The notes beneath the pieces were generated by a model. That model saw nothing but the letters and a program-made list of their open reading frames with translations, was not told where the DNA came from and made no database searches. The translations under genes were made by a program, and so were the position numbers. Shown one piece after another: positions 31,991 to 39,625 of a stretch of 39,625 bases of DNA. This DNA comes from Burkholderiales bacterium (lineage in GTDB: Bacteria > Pseudomonadota > Gammaproteobacteria > Burkholderiales > SG8-39), in NCBI GenBank assembly GCA_026417035.1, contig JAOAEA010000035.1:1-39625 (forward strand). Direction: 5' to 3'. Position 1 is the first letter of the stretch; each line of letters begins with the position of its first letter.

Positions 31991-32109
31991 CCTCGACCCC
32001 CTGATTCAGGGGCTGCCGAAAGACGCCTGCCTCCCGAAGCATCGGTGGCCGTTGCTGTTGAAGAGCGCCGGGAAGCGTTTTTCAAGAGCCTGTTAGGGCC
32101 TTTGGCGCT

Positions 32110-33093
32110 CTACGGAACCAGCACCGCCGCGCCCGTGATCCTCCCCTCGCGCAGCCGCGCGAGCGCCTCGTTCGCCTGCGCGAGCGGGAACGTCTCCACC
32201 TCGGTCCGCACCGGCACCTTCGGCGCGAGCGCGAGGAACGCCTCGCCGTCGCGGCGCGTGAGGTTCGCGACCGAGAGCACGGTGCGCTCGCCCCACAGGA
32301 TCTCGTAGGGGAACGCCGGGATCTCGCTCATGTGGATGCCGGCGCACACGACCGTGCCGCCCTTGCGCGTCGCGCGCAACGCCGCCGGCACGAGGGCGCC
32401 GACCGGCGCGAAGAGGATCGCCGCGTCGAGCGGCTCGGGCGGGGTGGCGCCGGAGTCCCCCGCCCACGCCGCGCCGAGGCTCCGCGCGAAGGCCTGCGCG
32501 GAGGCGTCGCCGGGCCGCGTGAACGCGAACACCGTGCGTCCCTGCCAGCGGGCCACCTGGCAGACGATGTGCGCCGCGGCGCCGAAACCGTAGATACCGA
32601 GCACCCTCGCGTCGCCCGCCTTCACGAGCGAGCGGTAGCCGATGAGCCCGGCGCAGAGGAGCGGTGCGGCCTCGGCATCGGCGTAGCCCCCGGGGAGCGC
32701 GAACGCGTAGCGGGCGTCCGCGACCACTTCCTCGGCATAGCCGCCGTCGCGGTGGTAGCCGGTGAAGCGCGCGCCGTCGCACAGGTTCTCCCGGCCCGTG
32801 GCGCAATAAGCGCACGTGCCGCAGGTCCAGCCGAGCCAGGGCACGCCGACACGCTGGCCGGGGGCGAACGACCGCACCCCTGCGCCGACTTCGCGCACGA
32901 CGCCGACGATCTCGTGGCCGGGAATCACGGGGCTGCGCACCTCGGGCAGATCGCCATCGACGATGTGGAGATCCGTCCGGCACACGCCGCAGGCCGAGAC
33001 CGCGATGCGCACCTCGCCGGGGCCGGGGGCGCGTTCGCTCACGCTCGCGAGCCGCAGCGGCTCGCGCGGGTGGTCGAGGAGCATCGCGCGCAT
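32110..33093 (-). CDS. Zinc-dependent alcohol dehydrogenase (MDR superfamily)
   Basis: This 327-aa medium-chain dehydrogenase has catalytic zinc residues C38 ('GVCRTDLH') and H60-E61 ('PGHEIVG'), structural zinc cysteines C91, C94, C97 and C105, and a Rossmann fold near residues 165-190 ('GIYGFGAAAHIVCQVA'). It should oxidise alcohols or reduce aldehydes with NAD(P). It matches single-subunit, AdhA-like zinc alcohol dehydrogenases in length. A perfect FNR/DNR box is centred 64 bases upstream of the ATG, the right place for class II activation with a short leader, so fermentative or anaerobic use is likely. Confidence 0.93.
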   Translation of the reverse strand: MRAMLLDHPREPLRLASVSERAPGPGEVRIAVSACGVCRTDLHIVDGDLPEVRSPVIPGHEIVGVVREVGAGVRSFAPGQRVGVPWLGWTCGTCAYCATGRENLCDGARFTGYHRDGGYAEEVVADARYAFALPGGYADAEAAPLLCAGLIGYRSLVKAGDARVLGIYGFGAAAHIVCQVARWQGRTVFAFTRPGDASAQAFARSLGAAWAGDSGATPPEPLDAAILFAPVGALVPAALRATRKGGTVVCAGIHMSEIPAFPYEILWGERTVLSVANLTRRDGEAFLALAPKVPVRTEVETFPLAQANEALARLREGRITGAAVLVP

Positions 33094-33150
33094 CTTGTCC
33101 TCCCTCGGGTGCGCCTCAAGGTATCAGGCGGCACACAGGCCGGGAATGGT

Positions 33151-33164
33151 TTGATCTGCGTCAA
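33151..33164 (-). promoter_or_regulatory. FNR/DNR box upstream of the alcohol dehydrogenase
   Basis: TTGATCTGCGTCAA matches TTGAT-N4-GTCAA at all ten specified positions, like the HCO2 box at 8366. With the box at -41.5 the predicted transcript start is near 33116, a leader of about 22 bases before the ATG at 33093. The divergent gene at 33289 is farther away (about 130 bases). Confidence 0.72.
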
Positions 33165-33288
33165 TGGGTTAGCGGCGCCGGACGCCGAGCATGGAAGCTC
33201 GGGCGTGGCGTGATCCCGGACGCGAAAGCGTGATGCCGCGAACGGCGGGCACGCCCGGCGGGTCGAAGGGTCTTTGCGGGGGAGAGGC

Positions 33289-34572
33289 ATGGACGGCGGT
33301 ACGCCAAGCGCGGGCGGGGCGCTCGACATCGAGCGCCTGAACCGCGAGTGCAGCTGCGAGACGCTCGTGCCCGAACGCCTCGCGGCCGAGCTCGACTCGG
33401 GCGGCGCGGGGCTCGCCGCGATCGTCGCGGCCGGCCGGCCGAACCTCTTCGCCGCAGCCCCCGTGTTCGTGTCGCGCGCCGATCTCGCCGCGATGAAGGC
33501 GATCGTGCGGGCGGTGGAGACCGTGGCGCGCGAGCCGTGGTACGAGCGGGCGGTCCTCGAGTGGGCCGACCCGGTCGCGCGCATCCCGATGGCGGCCGGC
33601 GGCGCGTTCCTCGGCTTCGACTTCCATCTCGGCGCGGACGGGCCGAAGCTCATCGAGGTGAACACCAACGCGGCGGGCGGGCTGCTCGCCGCCAAGCTCG
33701 CGCGCGCCCAGGAGCCGTGCTGCGACGAGATGCGCGACGCGACCGCGCCCGCCACGCACATCGAGACGGCCGAGGACGATTTCCTCGCGATGTTCCGCGA
33801 GGAGTGGCGGCGCGAGCGCGGCGACGCGCCGCTCGCGTCGATCGCCATCGTGGACGACGACCCGGAGGCGCAGTACTTCTACCCCGAGTTCGAGCTGTTC
33901 CGGGCGCTCTTCGCGGCGCACGGCATCGCGGCGCTCATCGCGCCGCCGGAGGCGCTCGCGCTGCGGGACGGGCGCCTCGTCGCCGCCGGACGGCCGATCG
34001 ACCTCGTCTACAACCGCCTCACCGATTTCGCGCTCGCCGAGCCGGCGCACCGCGTGCTGCGCGAGGCCTACGTCTCGCGCGCGGCGGTGGTCACGCCGAA
34101 CCCGCACGGCTACGCGCTCTACGCCGACAAGCGGAACCTCACGCTGCTCTCGGACCCGCGGCGCCTGGCCGCCAACGGCGTGCCGGGGGCGGTCGTCGCC
34201 GTGCTCGCGAACGGCGTGCCGCGCACCGTGCCGGTGACCGCGGAGAACGCGCCGGCGCTCTGGGCCGAGCGCCGCCGGCTCTTCTTCAAGCCGGCGCGGG
34301 GCTACGGCGGCAAGGCGGCGTATCGCGGCGAGGGCGTCACGCGCCGCGTCTGGGCCACGATCGTCGCGGGCGGCTACGTGGCGCAGGCGCTCGTCCCGCC
34401 GGGCTCGCGCGCGGTCGCGGTCGCGGGCGAGACGCGCCTCCTCAAGCTCGACGTGCGCCTGTACGCGTATTCGGGCCGGGTGCAACTCGCCGCGGCGCGG
34501 CTCTACCAGGGCCAGACGACGAACTTCCGCACCGCGGGCGGCGGCTTCGCGCCGGTCGTCACGTCCGCCTAG
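33289..34572 (+). CDS. Circularly permuted ATP-grasp-like protein, function unknown
   Basis: This 427-aa protein has ATP-grasp-like motifs in inverted order. 'KLIEVNTNAAGG' (Mg/ATP E-x-N type) lies near residue 122, the middle reads 'GRPIDLVYNRLTDF...TPNPHGYALYADKRNLTLL' (about 235-290), and a lysine/glycine loop 'FFKPARGYGGKAAYRG' lies near residue 330. This order, and the 'Y-R/N-R-x-x-D-F' middle motif, resemble the circularly permuted ATP-grasp families (DUF404/DUF407, glutathionylspermidine-synthase-like). Such enzymes ligate carboxylates to amines. The substrate is unknown. GGGGAG precedes the ATG at 33289, and a TTG at 33274 is also in frame. It is 61 bases upstream of the phasin gene. 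Confidence 0.75.
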   Translation: MDGGTPSAGGALDIERLNRECSCETLVPERLAAELDSGGAGLAAIVAAGRPNLFAAAPVFVSRADLAAMKAIVRAVETVAREPWYERAVLEWADPVARIPMAAGGAFLGFDFHLGADGPKLIEVNTNAAGGLLAAKLARAQEPCCDEMRDATAPATHIETAEDDFLAMFREEWRRERGDAPLASIAIVDDDPEAQYFYPEFELFRALFAAHGIAALIAPPEALALRDGRLVAAGRPIDLVYNRLTDFALAEPAHRVLREAYVSRAAVVTPNPHGYALYADKRNLTLLSDPRRLAANGVPGAVVAVLANGVPRTVPVTAENAPALWAERRRLFFKPARGYGGKAAYRGEGVTRRVWATIVAGGYVAQALVPPGSRAVAVAGETRLLKLDVRLYAYSGRVQLAAARLYQGQTTNFRTAGGGFAPVVTSA

Positions 34573-34633
34573 CGCGTCCGCGGGCGGCGCATCCCAACGG
34601 GCGCCGAGGGCGCCGAGCAAAGGAGGATCCACC

Positions 34634-35167
34634 ATGGCGAAAGAGACCCACCCGATGGCCGCGAACCCGCAGGAGATGCTCGCGCAGATGTCGAAGTACT
34701 GGTTCGACGCCTACAAGACGGGGCTCGACATGCTGCTCGCGGTCTCGAACGCCGCGCTCGCGAGCGCCCAGCACCTGAACATGCTGCAGCTCGCCGCCGA
34801 CGTCGAGACGCAGCACCAGAACCGGGAAGCGCTCGCCGCCGTCGCCGGCGCGAAGGACCTGCCCGCGATGATGAAGGCGCAACAGCAGCTGTCGCAGGCC
34901 TACCTCGAGGGGTTCATGAAGTACTGGAGCACCACTGCCGAGATGCTGCAGCAGTGCCAGGCGGACATGACGAAGGTGATGGGCGCGCACATGGGCGAGC
35001 TCGGCAAGGGCTTCGCCGCCGTGGTGCCGCCGGGCGCGAAGCCGGGCGACACGGTGCCGTTCAACGCCGCGATCGAGGCCATGCGCAAGTCGCAGGAAGC
35101 GATGATGAAGGCGATGGCCGGCTGGGGCGCGATGGCCGCGGGCGCGCAGAAGGAACGCGAGAAGTAG
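34634..35167 (+). CDS. Phasin (PHA granule-associated protein)
   Basis: This 177-aa amphipathic, helix-rich protein of the phasin family shows 'WFDAYKTGLDMLLAVSNAALASAQHLNML' near the N-terminus and 'KDLPAMMKAQQQLSQAYLEGFMKYWSTTAEMLQQ' in the middle, with a flexible Ala/Lys-rich tail. Phasins coat polyhydroxyalkanoate granules. AAAGGAGG is placed ideally before the ATG. It suggests that the host stores PHA. It may share a transcript with the ATP-grasp-like gene 61 bases upstream. Confidence 0.88.
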   Translation: MAKETHPMAANPQEMLAQMSKYWFDAYKTGLDMLLAVSNAALASAQHLNMLQLAADVETQHQNREALAAVAGAKDLPAMMKAQQQLSQAYLEGFMKYWSTTAEMLQQCQADMTKVMGAHMGELGKGFAAVVPPGAKPGDTVPFNAAIEAMRKSQEAMMKAMAGWGAMAAGAQKEREK

Positions 35168-35205
35168 CCGTCACGGGCGGCGCGCGACGCGCCTTCGCGC
35201 CTCGT

Positions 35206-35231
35206 CGCGCCCGAGCGGCCGCTCGGGCGCG
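35206..35231. terminator. Perfect 26-base palindrome between convergent genes
   Basis: A perfect GC-rich inverted repeat centred on CGGCCG lies between the phasin stop (35167) and the alpha/beta-hydrolase stop (35232). It is probably a bidirectional terminator. No T run is visible. Confidence 0.55.
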
Positions 35232-36587
35232 CTACTTCCCGCCCTGCGGCATCCCGCCCGTTCCCGAAGCCGGCGCAGACGAAAGGAAGAGCCGCACCGC
35301 GCGCTCGCCGAAGTCGGGCGGGAAGCGCCAGTAGCGCGCGCCGCCCGGGGTTACCTGCGCCTCAAGCCCGCGGCGCTCCGGGCCGGCGTCGAGGAGGAAC
35401 AGGCCGAGGAGGTCCGCGCTCACCCACGGATCCTCGTACCAGAACGCGTGCGAGCGCGTCGGCAGCCCGGGGACGTCGCGGGGATCCACCTTGATCGCGT
35501 CGAAGCCGAGGCGCTGCGATGCCTCGATCATGAAGATCGTCTGCTCCGGCGCGAGCTCGGTCGGGTTGGGCCGCCCGGCGCGCGAGGCCCGGTGCACGAT
35601 CTCCGCGAAGCGCAGGGCCGAATCGTTGAAGTTCGCGGCGACCGACACGCGCCCCACGACGTCGATGTACTGGCGCGTCTCCTCGACGAAGCGGCGGGTG
35701 TCGATGTCCGGCGCGGCGAAATAGACGTTGCGCAGCCGCAGCCGCGCCGCGAGCGCCGCCCGCGTCTCGCCGGTGGGCGCGGTCGCGAGCTTCGCGAGCC
35801 CGGGGCTCACGACCTGCGCGCCGGCGCTGTAGGCGAGCACGTCGATCGCGGAAGCCTGCGTGTTGGCGGCGAGGAGCTCGACCAGGCGGGCGAAGGGGTC
35901 CACCGAGGCCTCGGCGTTGGCGACGTCGGTGAGGTAGCGCAGGATCGACCCCGTCGAGGGCCACATGAACGCGAGCACCACGATCCGCCGGCCGCTGAAG
36001 TGGCGCAGCTGCGCCGCCTGCGCCGCCGATCGCGTAACGGAGTTCCTGGCGCCGTGCACGTACACGAGCAGCTCGCGGTTCGCGCTCGCGGCGAGCGCCC
36101 GGTCGACGAGGGCGAAGAACGCCTGGGCGTCGGGCGAGGCGGAGACGGCCGCCCACGGCGGGAGCGATGCCATCGGATCGAGCCGGTCGAGCCGCACGAC
36201 CGGCCGCCGGTCGGGATCGCTGCTCGTGGAGAGGCGGCGCAGCGTTTCCCAGTCGAGGTCCTCGTCGCCGATGCGCACGTGCGCTACGCCGAGGCGCAGC
36301 CGCTCGCTCGGCAGGATGGTGTAGATCGGATCGGGCCGCTCGATGAGGGCGCCGCGGTTCGTCGCGTAGAGCACCGGCACGTCGGTGCCCTTGCCCATCG
36401 CGCCGGCTTTCTCGAACGGGTCCACCTCGCCGCTCTGGAACACGACCGGCGTCGGCATCAGCCGCACCGGCGTCTGGCAGCCGGCGAGGACGATCGCCGC
36501 GGCGAGCGCCGCGACGAGGGCGGCGGGGCGGGCGGGTGACGGGGCGTGCGGTGTCGAGGGAGCAGGGCGCGGGTCGATAAGCGGCAT
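35232..36587 (-). CDS. Alpha/beta-hydrolase lipoprotein (DUF900 family)
   Basis: This 451-aa protein has an N-terminal lipoprotein signal (residues about 15-40, lipobox L-A-G-C). The DUF900-type hydrolase domain shows 'VPVLYATNRG', 'RELLVYVHGARNSV' (strand and oxyanion region), 'MWPSTG' and 'IDVLAYSAGAQV', where the nucleophile Ser lies in Y-S-A-G. DUF900 proteins are predicted esterases or lipases of the cell envelope with unknown substrates. ATG 36587 gives the signal peptide, while the open frame extends to 36695. The 240 bases upstream to the Bug gene stop hold nothing I recognise. Confidence 0.88.
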   Translation of the reverse strand: MPLIDPRPAPSTPHAPSPARPAALVAALAAAIVLAGCQTPVRLMPTPVVFQSGEVDPFEKAGAMGKGTDVPVLYATNRGALIERPDPIYTILPSERLRLGVAHVRIGDEDLDWETLRRLSTSSDPDRRPVVRLDRLDPMASLPPWAAVSASPDAQAFFALVDRALAASANRELLVYVHGARNSVTRSAAQAAQLRHFSGRRIVVLAFMWPSTGSILRYLTDVANAEASVDPFARLVELLAANTQASAIDVLAYSAGAQVVSPGLAKLATAPTGETRAALAARLRLRNVYFAAPDIDTRRFVEETRQYIDVVGRVSVAANFNDSALRFAEIVHRASRAGRPNPTELAPEQTIFMIEASQRLGFDAIKVDPRDVPGLPTRSHAFWYEDPWVSADLLGLFLLDAGPERRGLEAQVTPGGARYWRFPPDFGERAVRLFLSSAPASGTGGMPQGGK

Positions 36588-36827
36588 GGCGGGATTCTGC
36601 CACGCGGTCGCTCGCGCTTGCGCGTCTCGCGGAGGGGGCTTCCCGCACGGCGCGCCTTGGGCCACCAACGAAACGAGGCTTCGCCCTGACGTCATCGCAG
36701 CGCAGCCGGCCGCTCCGGCGGCAGGGCGAGCGGCTTGCGTCTGCGGAGCACTCCGCGCCCCACGTCCGGGCGCTTGCCGCAGGGCGCCGCGCGACCGGCG
36801 GCCGCGCGGAAGCCGCGACGACGGACC

Positions 36828-37793
36828 CTACTCGGCCTTGATGTTGGCCTCGCGCACGACACGCGTCCAGCGCGGTGTTTCGTCGGCGATCAGCTCGCCG
36901 AGCTGCGCGGGCGTGCTCGACTTCGCGATCACGCCGAAGCTGCGGAAGCGCTCCTGCACCTCGGGCAGGGCGAGCGCCTTGACCACGGCATCGTTCAGCT
37001 TCGCGATCACGTCGGGCGGCGTTCCCGCCGGAGCGAGGAGCCCGAACCAGATGTCGACGCGATAACCCGGCAGCACCGAGGCGACGGTGGGCACCCCGGG
37101 CGCGAGGGGCGAGGGCTCGCTGCTCGACACAGCGAGCAGCTTCACCTTCCCCTCCTTGATGAAGTTGTTCAACGTCCCGGAGGAAGTCGTGATCAGCACC
37201 TTCACCTCGCCGGTGACGATGGCGTTGGTCGTGGGCGCCTGGCCCTTGTACGGGATGTGGACCATCCGGATGCCGGCGGTGTTCGCGAAGAGCTCGGTCG
37301 CGAGGTGCCCCAGGGACCCGATCCCCGCCGTCGCGTATTCGAGCGCGTTCGGCTGCTTGCGCGCGTAGTCGATGAACGACTTGAGGTCGTTCGCGGGGAC
37401 GGCCGCGTTCACCATGACGAAAAGCGGCGCCGCGGACACCTGCGAGATGGGCGCGACGTCCTTGAGCCCGTCGTAGCCCGCGTCCTTGACCAGCAGCGGC
37501 GTCGTCGACGACGGACCGTTGTTCGAGAAGAGAATCGTGTACCCGTCGGGCGCGGCACGCGCGACCTCGCGCGCGCCGATCGCGCCCGCTGCGCCCGCCT
37601 TGTTCTCGACGATGATCGGCTGGCCGAGGGTCTTCTGCATCGGTTCCTGCAGCGTGCGGGCCATGATGTCGGTCGTGCCGCCCGCGGGGTAGGGAACGAT
37701 CATGCGGATCGGCCGCGACGGGAAGCTCTGGGCCGCGGCCCACCCGCAGAGGCCGGCGAGGAGCAGGCCCCCGATCAGCTGTTTCATGCGCAT
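36828..37793 (-). CDS. Tripartite tricarboxylate transporter substrate-binding protein (Bug family)
   Basis: This 321-aa periplasmic receptor has a signal peptide (about residues 1-21, ending A-A-A-Q) and the Bug signatures 'FPSRPIRMIVPYPAGGTTDIMAR', 'VENKAGAAGAIGAREVARA' and 'PDGYTILF'. Bug proteins bind small carboxylates. Many are orphans without TctA/TctB transport partners, as here. The ATG at 37793 has GAGGAGG upstream and overlaps the CoA-transferase stop by 10 bases, so the two are translationally coupled. The ligand may be the acid whose CoA ester the next enzyme handles. Confidence 0.93.
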   Translation of the reverse strand: MRMKQLIGGLLLAGLCGWAAAQSFPSRPIRMIVPYPAGGTTDIMARTLQEPMQKTLGQPIIVENKAGAAGAIGAREVARAAPDGYTILFSNNGPSSTTPLLVKDAGYDGLKDVAPISQVSAAPLFVMVNAAVPANDLKSFIDYARKQPNALEYATAGIGSLGHLATELFANTAGIRMVHIPYKGQAPTTNAIVTGEVKVLITTSSGTLNNFIKEGKVKLLAVSSSEPSPLAPGVPTVASVLPGYRVDIWFGLLAPAGTPPDVIAKLNDAVVKALALPEVQERFRSFGVIAKSSTPAQLGELIADETPRWTRVVREANIKAE

Positions 37794-38974
37794 TTCTTCT
37801 CCTCCTCGGTGAAAAGCACACCTTCCTCGAACAGGCGATCCAGCTCGGCTTGGCGCAGCCCGAGCCGCTCCGCGGCAACCGCGGCACTGTGCTCGCCCAG
37901 GGCGGCCACCCAATCGCGCGCTCCCGCGCGGCCCTTCGCCAGCTTGAACGGCGTATTGGGCACGCGGAAGCTCCCGGCGCGGTCGGCGACCGTGACGAAC
38001 GCGTGGCGCTCCTCGGCGTATTCGCTCCGCATCGCCTCGCCGACCGTGTGGTACCGCGAGCAGGGAACGCCTCCCGCGGTCATCACCGCCTCGCACTCCG
38101 CAGCGGATCGCGCCCCTGCCCACTCGTCGAGGAGATCCATCAGAAGGCCCCAGTGGTGCTCGCGCGCCTCGGCCGTGGCGAAGCGTGGATCGGCGGCCCA
38201 CTCGGGATGGCCGACGGCGCGTGCCATGGCGTCGAAGTTGTTCGCACTCACCGGCGCCACGATCACGAACCCGTCCCTGGCGCGCACGGCGCGGTAGAGG
38301 GGCCGGCGTCGCTCCACGGGGAACTGCGCCTCCATGCACTCGTAGACCATCAACCCGAACATCGCGTCCATGAGCGCGAGGTCGATGTGCTCGCCATCCC
38401 CGGTCGCGGCGCGCCGCGCGAGCGCCGCGTTCACCGCGCCGAAGGCGAGCGCCCCGGCGAGCACGTCGGCGATGAAGAGACCGGTTTTCAGCGGCCGTGT
38501 GAGCCCGTCTTGGTAGGAGAGGTTGGCGAGGTCGTAGCCCGAGGCGGCGTGCACGACCGGGGCGTATGCCGGGCGCGCCGCGAACCGGCCCCGCTGGCCG
38601 AAGCCGGATATCGAGCAGTAGACGATCCCCGGGTTCGTCCCGCGGACGCTTTCGTAGCCGAGCCCCAGGCGACCCATGACGCCCGGGCGGAAGTTCTCGA
38701 CGATCACGTCGGCCCTCGCAGCGAGCGCGCGAACGAGTTCGCGTCCCGCCTCCTTGCGCAGGTCCACGCACATGCTGCGCTTGCCGCAGTTCAGGTTGCC
38801 GAAGTACGCGCTCTGCCCGTCGCGAAGCGGTGGCCGCTTGCGAATGTGGTCGCCTTCCGGCGGCTCGACCTTGACGACGTCGGCGCCGAGGTCAGCGAGG
38901 AGCCGGGTACAGTACGGCCCCGCCATCATCGCCGTGAAATCCAGCACGAATGTGCCGTCGAGCGCCCCGGTCAT
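37784..38974 (-). CDS. CaiB/BaiF (class III) CoA-transferase
   Basis: This 396-aa class III CoA-transferase moves CoA between carboxylic acids. Hallmarks are 'VLDFTAMMAGPYCTRLLADLGADVVKVEPPEGD' at the N-terminus, 'IVENFRPGVMGRLGLGYE', 'ISGFGQRG', and the catalytic Asp in 'TGLFIADVLAGALAFGAV' near residue 170. The substrate cannot be read from the sequence. It overlaps the GntR-type regulator gene by 4 bases and the Bug gene by 10, giving a compact regulator-enzyme-receptor operon for an organic acid. Confidence 0.93.
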   Translation of the reverse strand: MTGALDGTFVLDFTAMMAGPYCTRLLADLGADVVKVEPPEGDHIRKRPPLRDGQSAYFGNLNCGKRSMCVDLRKEAGRELVRALAARADVIVENFRPGVMGRLGLGYESVRGTNPGIVYCSISGFGQRGRFAARPAYAPVVHAASGYDLANLSYQDGLTRPLKTGLFIADVLAGALAFGAVNAALARRAATGDGEHIDLALMDAMFGLMVYECMEAQFPVERRRPLYRAVRARDGFVIVAPVSANNFDAMARAVGHPEWAADPRFATAEAREHHWGLLMDLLDEWAGARSAAECEAVMTAGGVPCSRYHTVGEAMRSEYAEERHAFVTVADRAGSFRVPNTPFKLAKGRAGARDWVAALGEHSAAVAAERLGLRQAELDRLFEEGVLFTEEEKKCA

Positions 38975-39625
38975 GGCTTGCGCCCGTACGCGGCGAGGTG
39001 CGAACGCTGCAGGCGCTTGAGCAGCGCCTCCATCTCCCGGGCGGCGCCCCGGGGGTCGCCCTTCCTGAGCTGCGCGATGAGGCGGCGGCGGGAAGGCAGG
39101 ACATAGCGGTTCGGCCGGTATCCGATCTCCTCGATAAAGTGCTGCGTCATCGCGAGCAGCGCCTCGGTGAGGACGATCAACACGGGATTTCTCGTCGCGC
39201 GGGCGAGGAGGCGGTGGAACTCGTAGTTGATCTCGGCGCGCCGCGCCATGTCGCCCCGCGCGGTGGCTTCCTCGGCGGCGTGCACGTTGGCCTCGAGCGC
39301 GTCCAGATCGCGCGCCGTGCACCGCGTGCAGGCAAGCCGCGCCACCTCGGTGCCGACGATGATGCGCGCCTCGGTAACGTGCTCGGGCCGGATCGCCCCC
39401 AAGCGGTAGAGGTCGGACAGGCCGGTGACGGCCGCCTCGCCGCCGCCCTCGCGGATGAAGGCGCCGCCCGACGCGCCCTTGCGCAGTTCGATTAGGCCGG
39501 CGATCTCGAGGGAGCGCAGCGCCTCGCGCAGGGTGTTGCGGCTAACGCCGAACTCCTCGGCGAGCTCGCGTTCCGGGGGCAGCCGGTCCCCCGTCTTGAG
39601 CGCGCGGCGCGCGAGCTGGTCGCGG
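38971..39625 (-). CDS. GntR-family regulator with FCD domain, N-terminus cut by window edge
   Basis: The visible 217 codons read from the right edge to a stop at 38971. They contain most of a GntR winged helix ('LKTGDRLPPERELAEEFGVSRNTLREALRSLEIAGLIELRKG') followed by an FCD/FadR-type helical effector domain with its metal-binding pattern ('EARIIVGTEVARLACTR', 'YEFHRLLARATRNPVL', 'HFIEEIG'). Such proteins repress or activate carboxylic-acid catabolism genes in response to an acid or acyl-CoA. It overlaps the CoA-transferase start (ATGA), so it is co-transcribed with the genes it probably controls. Only the first residues lie outside the window. Confidence 0.92.
   Translation of the reverse strand, partial: RDQLARRALKTGDRLPPERELAEEFGVSRNTLREALRSLEIAGLIELRKGASGGAFIREGGGEAAVTGLSDLYRLGAIRPEHVTEARIIVGTEVARLACTRCTARDLDALEANVHAAEEATARGDMARRAEINYEFHRLLARATRNPVLIVLTEALLAMTQHFIEEIGYRPNRYVLPSRRRLIAQLRKGDPRGAAREMEALLKRLQRSHLAAYGRKP

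Larger units (their letters stand above)
31763..32109. other. Gene-free, repeat-rich spacer
   Basis: These 347 bases between the ankyrin gene start and the alcohol dehydrogenase stop hold no credible gene. They contain the GCAGAG inverted repeat (31813-31959), the second copy of the dispersed repeat (31964-31990), a small hairpin CCCCTG-ATT-CAGGGG (31998-32012) and a second A/T-richer stretch up to the alcohol dehydrogenase stop. Short frames across it read as Ala/Leu/Cys-rich translations of the GCAGAG repeat, a known source of false gene calls. Confidence 0.7.

Noticed and set aside
31761..32096. Possible small genes in the repeat-rich spacer
   Set aside because: The translations are Ala/Leu/Cys-rich readings of the GCAGAG repeat, a well-known source of spurious calls, with no ribosome-binding site.
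1..39625. CRISPR arrays, tRNA, rRNA and prophage genes
   Set aside because: I saw no regularly spaced repeats, no cloverleaf-like or rRNA-like stretches and no phage structural genes. A dedicated search could still find a divergent tRNA.

Overview
The window looks like a chromosomal segment from a very GC-rich, facultatively anaerobic betaproteobacterium (Burkholderiales/Rhodocyclales-like). The reasons are the base composition, a Bug-type tripartite tricarboxylate receptor next to a CaiB/BaiF CoA-transferase, a phasin (polyhydroxyalkanoate granule protein), and a narK-narGHJI cluster with ppiC downstream. This assignment is inferred from gene content; no rRNA or tRNA is present to confirm it.

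Layout. (1) 1-530: the 5' part of an IS4-family transposase runs off the left edge, followed by a repeat. (2) 532-8325: a cytochrome b-[2Fe-2S]-flavin reductase fusion, heme A synthase (ctaA), two small membrane proteins, a CuA subunit II, a B-family-like heme-copper subunit I (HCO1), ctaB and a Sco-type copper protein. (3) 8448-13125: a tightly overlapping plus-strand operon. It encodes a cytochrome b-2x[4Fe-4S]-MvhD/FlpD fusion, an unrecognised 167-aa anchored protein, a second very atypical heme-copper subunit I (HCO2), a CtaA-like protein and a DUF2249 protein. (4) 27279 down to 13145, minus strand: a ~14-kb nitrate-respiration array, narK1-narK2-orf66-narK3-narG-narH-narJ-narI-ppiC-beta-carbonic anhydrase-orf131-Crp/Fnr regulator. 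(5) 27511-39625: mixed housekeeping and accessory genes. These are a thioredoxin whose frame has lost its stop, a DUF1254/DUF1214 lipoprotein with a divergent AraC regulator, an ankyrin protein, a repeat-rich spacer, a zinc alcohol dehydrogenase, a permuted ATP-grasp-like protein, a phasin, an alpha/beta-hydrolase lipoprotein, and a GntR/FCD-CoA-transferase-Bug operon cut by the right edge.

How it may work together. NarGHI reduces nitrate at the membrane and the NarK proteins move nitrate and nitrite. Both heme-copper subunits keep their heme histidines but lack the active-site tyrosine that O2-reducing oxidases cross-link to a CuB histidine (Gln in HCO1, Phe in HCO2). HCO2 also has Glu where one CuB histidine should be. 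This makes both better candidates for nitric oxide reductases, or another non-O2 activity, than for oxidases. Two cytochrome b proteins with different soluble electron modules (NAD(P)H/flavin/[2Fe-2S] versus ferredoxin/MvhD) flank HCO1 and could link quinones to NAD(P)H or to low-potential carriers. The Crp/Fnr protein at 13145-13837 carries an FNR-type E-x2-S-R recognition helix without FNR cysteines (DNR-like). TTGAT-N4-GTCAA-like boxes lie before the HCO2 operon, the alcohol dehydrogenase, the cytochrome b-flavin reductase fusion, the ctaA/HCO1 divergent region and the nar array, suggesting one anaerobic/NO-responsive regulon. No nitrite reductase or nitrous oxide reductase gene is in the window.
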